Shown: piece by piece, positions 59,650 through 64,000 of the stretch
How the letters are laid out: each line of letters starts with the position of its first letter
How positions within the stretch are numbered: position 1 is the stretch's first letter
NCBI GenBank assembly: GCA_947494675.1
Contig: CANLVP010000003.1
Span: 359,791-423,790 of the forward strand
Reading direction: 5' to 3'
DNA from: an uncultured Paracoccaceae bacterium
GTDB taxonomy: Bacteria; Pseudomonadota; Alphaproteobacteria; Rhodobacterales; Rhodobacteraceae
Length of the DNA: 64,000 bases
Made by a program: the position numbers and the translations under genes
Notes under the pieces: generated by a model
The model's database searches: none
Told to the model about the DNA's origin: nothing
Seen by the model: only the letters and a program-made list of their open reading frames with translations

Positions 59650-60635
59650 GACGCGTCGGGGGCAAGGATGATTTTCGGGGCCGCGACTTTGCCCGCGCGA
59701 ATGTCTTCAAAGGCTTTTTGGCCCTCCGACAGCGGCCGTTCTTCGGTCCAGTCGAGCGGGCCAAGGCGGCCATCAAAGATCGCGGCGGCGGTGTCGCGAA
59801 AGTCCTGCGCAGTATAGGTGTAGGTGCCGATGAAGGTGATTTCCTGCAAGGTCATACGGCGGATATCAAGGCCGCCTGTCGCCTCGCCCAATCCGATGTG
59901 TGCAATCACACCGCCGGGCCGTGCGATGGCCGTCGCATCAGCGCGGGTGGCGGCATAGCCTACCCCGTCGATCACAAAATCCACGTCGGTAACCGCGCCG
60001 GGGGCGACGGCATCAAAGCCGTCAATCGCATCAAGCGTCGCGCGGCGGACCGGGTTAGGTTCTGCCACGGTAATCTCTGTCGCGCCAAAGGCACGCAGGG
60101 CCAGTGCGGCCCCGACCCCAATCGCGCCGCCGCCGATGACATGGCAGCGGGCCTGATCCAACGGGACGGCAAGCGCCTGTGCGCCCAAGCGAACCGCGTG
60201 CCAGCCGCAGGCCAGCGGCTCGGCCAAAGCGGCCTTGGCCAGCGGCACATGGTCGGGGACGGTGACGAGGTTGTTGTCCTGTATTACCACGCATTCGGCA
60301 AAGGCCCCTTCGCGCGGCGGCATGGAGATGATCATACGGTCGGGGCACAGGTTATCCCGCCCCGCCACGCAGGCACGGCAGCTGCCACAGGCCACCAGCG
60401 GATTGATCGTCACACGCTCGCCGTCGCGGGGGCCGCCACTGATAATACCCGCCGCTTCGTGCCCGAGGATCAGCGGCGCGGGGCGGCGTTCATCGTGGCC
60501 CAGAAAGGCGTGCATGTCTGACCCGCAGATGCCCGATGCCATGATCAGGATGAGCTGCTGCCCGGATTGTGGTTGCGGATCAGGAACATAGCGGTAGTCG
60601 AGCTTTTCGACGTCGGCATAAACTAAAGCCTTCAT
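59646..60635 (-). CDS. zinc-dependent medium-chain sugar/alcohol dehydrogenase
   Basis: This 329-residue MDR protein has the catalytic-zinc ligands Cys37 (GICGSDMH) and His59-Glu60 (LGHEAAG) and the structural-zinc loop CGSCRACVAGRDNLC. The cofactor segment is VIGGGAIGVGAALA. It resembles sorbitol, galactitol or threonine-type dehydrogenases. Exact substrate is unknown. It overlaps the SDR gene by 4 bp and the FMN oxidase by 4 bp, so three dehydrogenase-type genes are co-transcribed, probably for a polyol, sugar acid or hydroxy acid. Confidence 0.88.
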   Translation of the reverse strand: MKALVYADVEKLDYRYVPDPQPQSGQQLILIMASGICGSDMHAFLGHDERRPAPLILGHEAAGIISGGPRDGERVTINPLVACGSCRACVAGRDNLCPDRMIISMPPREGAFAECVVIQDNNLVTVPDHVPLAKAALAEPLACGWHAVRLGAQALAVPLDQARCHVIGGGAIGVGAALALRAFGATEITVAEPNPVRRATLDAIDGFDAVAPGAVTDVDFVIDGVGYAATRADATAIARPGGVIAHIGLGEATGGLDIRRMTLQEITFIGTYTYTAQDFRDTAAAIFDGRLGPLDWTEERPLSEGQKAFEDIRAGKVAAPKIILAPDAS

Positions 60636-61399
60636 TTTGCGGTGTATCCTCCGTCAACCATCAGCACTTGCCCGGTCACATAGGCAGAGGCGTCTGAGCA
60701 TAGAAATAGAAGCGGGCCGTCGATGTCGCGCAATTCTCCGTTGCGGCCGACGCAGGTTTGGGCGGCGTTGCGGGCCGCGCGGTCGGGGTCGGCAAAGACG
60801 GGACCAGTCAGTTCGGTGGGAAAGAACCCCGGCCCAATGGCGTTGGCCGTGATGCCGTGGGGGGACCATGCCTCTGCCATGGCGCGGGTGAGTTGCGCGA
60901 TGCCGGCCTTGGACGCGCCGTAGCTGATGCCTGCGGGAAAGGCGCGGGTTGTCTGGAGCGAGGCGAAGTTGACGATGCGGCCCCAGCCCTTGGATTTCAT
61001 TGCGGGGGCAAGAGCTTGGGTCAGAAAGAAGGGTGCAGCGAGGTTCAGGTTCATCGTGATGTCCCACCCCTCTGGCGTGACCTCATCGGCGGTTTGCCGG
61101 GTGTTGATCCCGGCGGCATGGATCACGATGTCGGGTGCGCCAAAGGTTGCTGCAATGGCGCGGGCCACGTCCGTGATGGCGGCACGGTCGGACAGATCGG
61201 CGCTGACGGTCGCGGCGGCGGGTCCGGTTTGCGCGGCCCAATCGGCCAGCGCATCAGCGCGGCGGGCCACGCCGACGACCTGCGCGCCCGCAGCGGCAAG
61301 GGCGACGGCGGCCCGCTGGCCCAAGCCCGCGCTGGCCCCGGTCACACATGCAATCCGGCCCGTGAGGTCAAAAAGCTGTCTTGGATCATGATCGGTCAT
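60632..61399 (-). CDS. SDR family oxidoreductase
   Basis: The track starts at 61576 by reading through the neighbouring operator. ATG 61399 (MTDHDPRQLFDLTGRIACVTGAS) is better, preceded by AAGG, giving 255 residues. It has the cofactor motif TGASAGLG, NLNLAAPF and the catalytic Tyr-Lys in SYGASKAGIAQ. Gluconate 5-dehydrogenase-type enzymes look similar. It is the first gene of the SDR-ADH-FMN oxidase operon and lies 7 bp from the TGTAAGCGCTTACA operator. Confidence 0.9.
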   Translation of the reverse strand: MTDHDPRQLFDLTGRIACVTGASAGLGQRAAVALAAAGAQVVGVARRADALADWAAQTGPAAATVSADLSDRAAITDVARAIAATFGAPDIVIHAAGINTRQTADEVTPEGWDITMNLNLAAPFFLTQALAPAMKSKGWGRIVNFASLQTTRAFPAGISYGASKAGIAQLTRAMAEAWSPHGITANAIGPGFFPTELTGPVFADPDRAARNAAQTCVGRNGELRDIDGPLLFLCSDASAYVTGQVLMVDGGYTAK

Positions 61400-61406
61400 G
61401 CCCTTG

Positions 61407-61420
61407 TGTAAGCGCTTACA
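61407..61420. promoter_or_regulatory. perfect LacI-family operator TGTAAGCGCTTACA
   Basis: This 14-base perfect palindrome is 7 bases upstream of the SDR start codon. It has the GCGC centre and TGTAA arms typical of LacI/GntR/CcpA-type operator sites. A bound repressor would hide the ribosome site or promoter. No LacI gene is next to it in this window, so the regulator may be at 44553-45560 or beyond the window. Confidence 0.8.
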
Positions 61421-61469
61421 TAGCCGTTTGGCAAATGTTTTTCGCGGAGGGCGATCTGGTGTGGTGTCG

Positions 61470-64000
61470 TTATCCGACGATGAAGAATGCGGCCCAGAAG
61501 CGGGGGTGGTCAAAGCTGCTGCCTTCGGTGGAAAGCTGCGCGATGGTCTGGCGCAGGACGGTTTCGGGGCGCGCATCGGGGTCCTGGCGGAGCGCGATGG
61601 CCACGTTTTTCATGATTTCAACGGTGGCGCTGCTGTCCACAGCCCAGTGCGAGACCATTAGCGCGTGGGCCCCTGCGTAGGAAAATCCTGCGGCCAATTC
61701 CGAAAGCGCGCTGCCTGCGCGGGTGCTGCCGGTGTCGCAGGCCGACAGGATCACGAGCCGCGCGTTCAGGCGGAGTTCGTAGACCTCGCGGGCGGTCAGA
61801 TAGGCGTCGTGGGTTTGGTGGGGGTCAGGCGACAGGGCCAAGGCGGGTTCGGACGGGCCTGCATTGCCGACGCGGCCCAAGAGCCCATGGGTGGCAAAGG
61901 AGACGACGGCGGCATCGGCAAGCGCGCCGCTGTCGTTGCGGGCCCAGATCGCGCTTTGGTTGGCGGTGTCCCCGGTGAGCACGGTTTGGGTCGGATCAGC
62001 GCCGAGGGCGGCGGCGAGAAAGAACACCTCGGCCTCTGTTTCGGGGAGCGGGGTGAGGAAATCAGCCGCGAATGTGGGCGCGCCGATACCGAAGAATGGC
62101 TGCGTGCCGGTGGCGCGGGCGGGACTGTCATCCATCAGCCAGCCGACGGCTGGCAGGCGGCGCAGGTCGGTTGTGGCACCAAGCCATTGCGTGTCGGGCG
62201 ACTGCAATGCCGCGAGGGGTAGTGCCGCGAGCGTATCGTCCAGCATCAGGAACAAGACACGGGGTTGGTCGCCCGCGACCCAACCAAAAAGGTCATCATA
62301 GAGCGCGCGGGATTGGGCGGCGTCAAAGCGGTCATCATCCCGGCGGCTGCTGTAGATGCCGTTTCGGAAGGCGGCGATGCGTTGTTGCATGGAGGTGGCT
62401 GACACCGGCAGCACCCGCTGTTGCAAGCCGTTGCCGTCGACCCAGCTAAGCAGCAGACCACCGGGGAGTTGGGTGCCGACAAAGAGCGCCTCTTGCCCGG
62501 CCTTTAGGCGGTCCTGCACGGCAGCGGCGGTTTCAAGACGGCCCATGCGCACGGCGGTTTGGTCTACGGGGAGGGCTGCGAGCTCTTCCTCGATCTCTTC
62601 CAGCGTTGCGCTGGCTTGCAGGATCGCGTCGGCGTCGCGGTCTTCGTCGGCGACGTTTTGCAGGCTGCGCAACTGGCGGCGGGTGTCTTGGTAACGGCGC
62701 AAGAGATCAGGGTTGGTCGATGACAGCCGTTCATCAATGGCCGAGATACTGGCGTTGGACCCGGCCAAAGCAAGGGCTTGCTGGACTTGGAAAATCTGGC
62801 CCGGATCGGCCCCGGTTTCCACCGCATGATCCAGCCAAAGCAGCAGCGTCGTGACGGCGGCGGTTGCCACCTGTTCGACACGACCGCGCTGGATGTTGGC
62901 GACGTCGGACAGCTCTGCCAGCACGCGGTCTACAATGGGGGCAAGGATTGCCATGCCTTTGGCGGGGTCATCGCGGGCAAAGGCGATGCGGGCGTGCGCC
63001 TCGTTCAGGATCAGCAGACGCGGGTCAGATTGGATCAAGGCCAAGGTGTCGGGGTCAGTGACGGGCAGGTCAAAGGGCGAAATGTGTGAATTAAAGGCGA
63101 AATAGACCTCGGCGATGTCGGGCAGGCCGAGGTTCAGCATTGCGGTGCCGGTATTGACCGACAGGCGATCCATCGCCTCGTATTCAAAGCTGCGCGCAGA
63201 AGCGCCACTGTTAATCGCGGTGAATTGGTTGTGGAACTTTTCGAGCAGTTCCGCGCGCTCTTCGGTCGTTATCTCATCCAAAAATGACAGGTGGTCGAGA
63301 TACCAGCCTTCTTTGTTTTCTGGGTCGTGGGCGGCAAGCAAGTCCGTGATAAAATCCGCGCGGGCACCGCCCTGACGGATGGCAACCTGATACATTTCTG
63401 TATCGTTTCGCAGGGCGAGCTGGGTCGCGAAGGGTGCCAGGACGTCCAGCCGGCCAACGTCCGCGGCACCATCCAGACAGTTCGCCATGTAGTAATCATT
63501 GACCCAGCTATCGACGGGACTGAGGCTGATATTGAGATAGGTCAACACATCGACGTCGTCCGCGTCGAGCAAGGCCAACTGGCAATAAAGGCGCGAAATG
63601 GACTGTACAGATGAATCGGAATAGCCGCAGAATTTGAGCGTTTCATAGGCACCCGTTGCCCGCAGATCGGCCAGCATGCCGGGCCTGTATTGGAGGGCAT
63701 AGTAGTTGATCTCTGGTGTGAAGATGCCAAGGCGCGCGCCCTCTTCGTTGCCGTTGCAGCGCGAATTGACGAAGCGGATCACCTCTTCACCCAAGACGGT
63801 GCCGGGGGTCTTGGCCTCTGCGCCCGTCAGGTCCATCTGCGCCAAGAGCGCATCGATGCGGCGGCCAAACTCGTCGTCTTCGGCGTTGGCGGCATAGGAA
63901 ATGGCGGCGTCGATCCAGCGCTCGGCCTCCTCAAAGCGGCCAATGCGGATCGCCGCATCTGCCGCGATCACCGAGAGTTCGGCGGCGACATGAGGCGCGT
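61470..64000 (-). CDS. CHAT-domain protein (caspase-clan peptidase) with TPR-like N-terminus, cut by window edge
   Basis: The visible part is 843 codons, and the frame continues past the right edge without a stop, so the track's 63971 start is only an internal GTG. The N-terminal part is TPR-like (RIGRFEEAERWIDAAISYAAN). A middle region is helical and coiled (QDTRRQLRSLQN, VDQTAVRMGRLETAAAVQDRL). The C-terminal CHAT domain shows His in VVSFATHGLLG and Cys in VILSACDTG, an intact dyad, with WALSALAAGF-type architecture (SALSELAAGFSYAGAHALMVSHWAV). CHAT proteins of this build are often peptidases in defence or signalling. No signal peptide is visible because the start is off-window. It sits 70 bp upstream of the SDR operon on the same strand. 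Confidence 0.85.
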   Translation of the reverse strand, partial: APHVAAELSVIAADAAIRIGRFEEAERWIDAAISYAANAEDDEFGRRIDALLAQMDLTGAEAKTPGTVLGEEVIRFVNSRCNGNEEGARLGIFTPEINYYALQYRPGMLADLRATGAYETLKFCGYSDSSVQSISRLYCQLALLDADDVDVLTYLNISLSPVDSWVNDYYMANCLDGAADVGRLDVLAPFATQLALRNDTEMYQVAIRQGGARADFITDLLAAHDPENKEGWYLDHLSFLDEITTEERAELLEKFHNQFTAINSGASARSFEYEAMDRLSVNTGTAMLNLGLPDIAEVYFAFNSHISPFDLPVTDPDTLALIQSDPRLLILNEAHARIAFARDDPAKGMAILAPIVDRVLAELSDVANIQRGRVEQVATAAVTTLLLWLDHAVETGADPGQIFQVQQALALAGSNASISAIDERLSSTNPDLLRRYQDTRRQLRSLQNVADEDRDADAILQASATLEEIEEELAALPVDQTAVRMGRLETAAAVQDRLKAGQEALFVGTQLPGGLLLSWVDGNGLQQRVLPVSATSMQQRIAAFRNGIYSSRRDDDRFDAAQSRALYDDLFGWVAGDQPRVLFLMLDDTLAALPLAALQSPDTQWLGATTDLRRLPAVGWLMDDSPARATGTQPFFGIGAPTFAADFLTPLPETEAEVFFLAAALGADPTQTVLTGDTANQSAIWARNDSGALADAAVVSFATHGLLGRVGNAGPSEPALALSPDPHQTHDAYLTAREVYELRLNARLVILSACDTGSTRAGSALSELAAGFSYAGAHALMVSHWAVDSSATVEIMKNVAIALRQDPDARPETVLRQTIAQLSTEGSSFDHPRFWAAFFIVG

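Overview
The window looks like chromosomal DNA from a marine alphaproteobacterium of the Rhodobacterales (Roseobacter-type). The evidence is the GC-rich coding style, a Gts-like sugar ABC transporter, a single-chain GcvP behind a tandem glycine riboswitch, a Hint-domain protein of a type common in roseobacters, and the Anbu/alpha-E/transglutaminase/ATP-grasp cluster. No rRNA, tRNA, insertion sequence, prophage or CRISPR array was seen. Genus and species are not determined.

Layout. (1) 1-11118: a sugar-oligomer utilisation locus on the minus strand. In transcription order it holds a solute-binding protein, two permeases, an ATPase, a GH2 beta-mannosidase, a TIM-barrel sugar isomerase/epimerase, a Gfo/Idh/MocA dehydrogenase and a GH43 beta-xylosidase cut by the window edge. 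The ORF track missed the GH43 gene. A divergent LacI regulator faces it across a long palindromic operator that covers the predicted promoter. (2) 11147-16218: promoter, tandem glycine riboswitch, gcvT-gcvH-gcvP and rpiB. (3) 16231-35644, minus strand: an aldehyde dehydrogenase, an outer-membrane beta-barrel protein, a 4,077-residue surface protein with about 30 DUF11-like repeats, a Hint-domain protein and an LpxR-like lipid A deacylase. (4) 35849-45560: the glycogen operon glgB-glgC-glgA-glgX-pgm with a convergent LacI gene. (5) 45875-53218: a cluster of secreted caspase-fold proteins on two divergent transcripts. One arm is a small secreted protein, a Pro-rich lipoprotein and a caspase-Sel1-peptidoglycan-binding protein. 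The other is a pseudo-caspase that has lost both catalytic residues, an OmpA-type protein and an intact caspase. (6) 53276-58558: an unknown protein, pyrE, and the Anbu proteasome-like cluster. (7) 58546-64000: FMN hydroxyacid oxidase, zinc dehydrogenase and SDR behind a perfect TGTAAGCGCTTACA operator, then a CHAT-domain protein (another caspase-clan peptidase) that runs off the right edge.

How the parts may work together. Region 1 imports and trims mannose- and xylose-containing oligomers and may include a 3-keto-sugar step. Region 4 stores glucose as glycogen. The most unusual parts are the giant-repeat/barrel pair in region 3 and the group of four caspase-clan proteins in regions 5 and 7. 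The second group suggests an envelope-located proteolytic or signalling system with a catalytically dead paralogue. These functional links are inferences from gene order and motifs. No database search or structure prediction was run.
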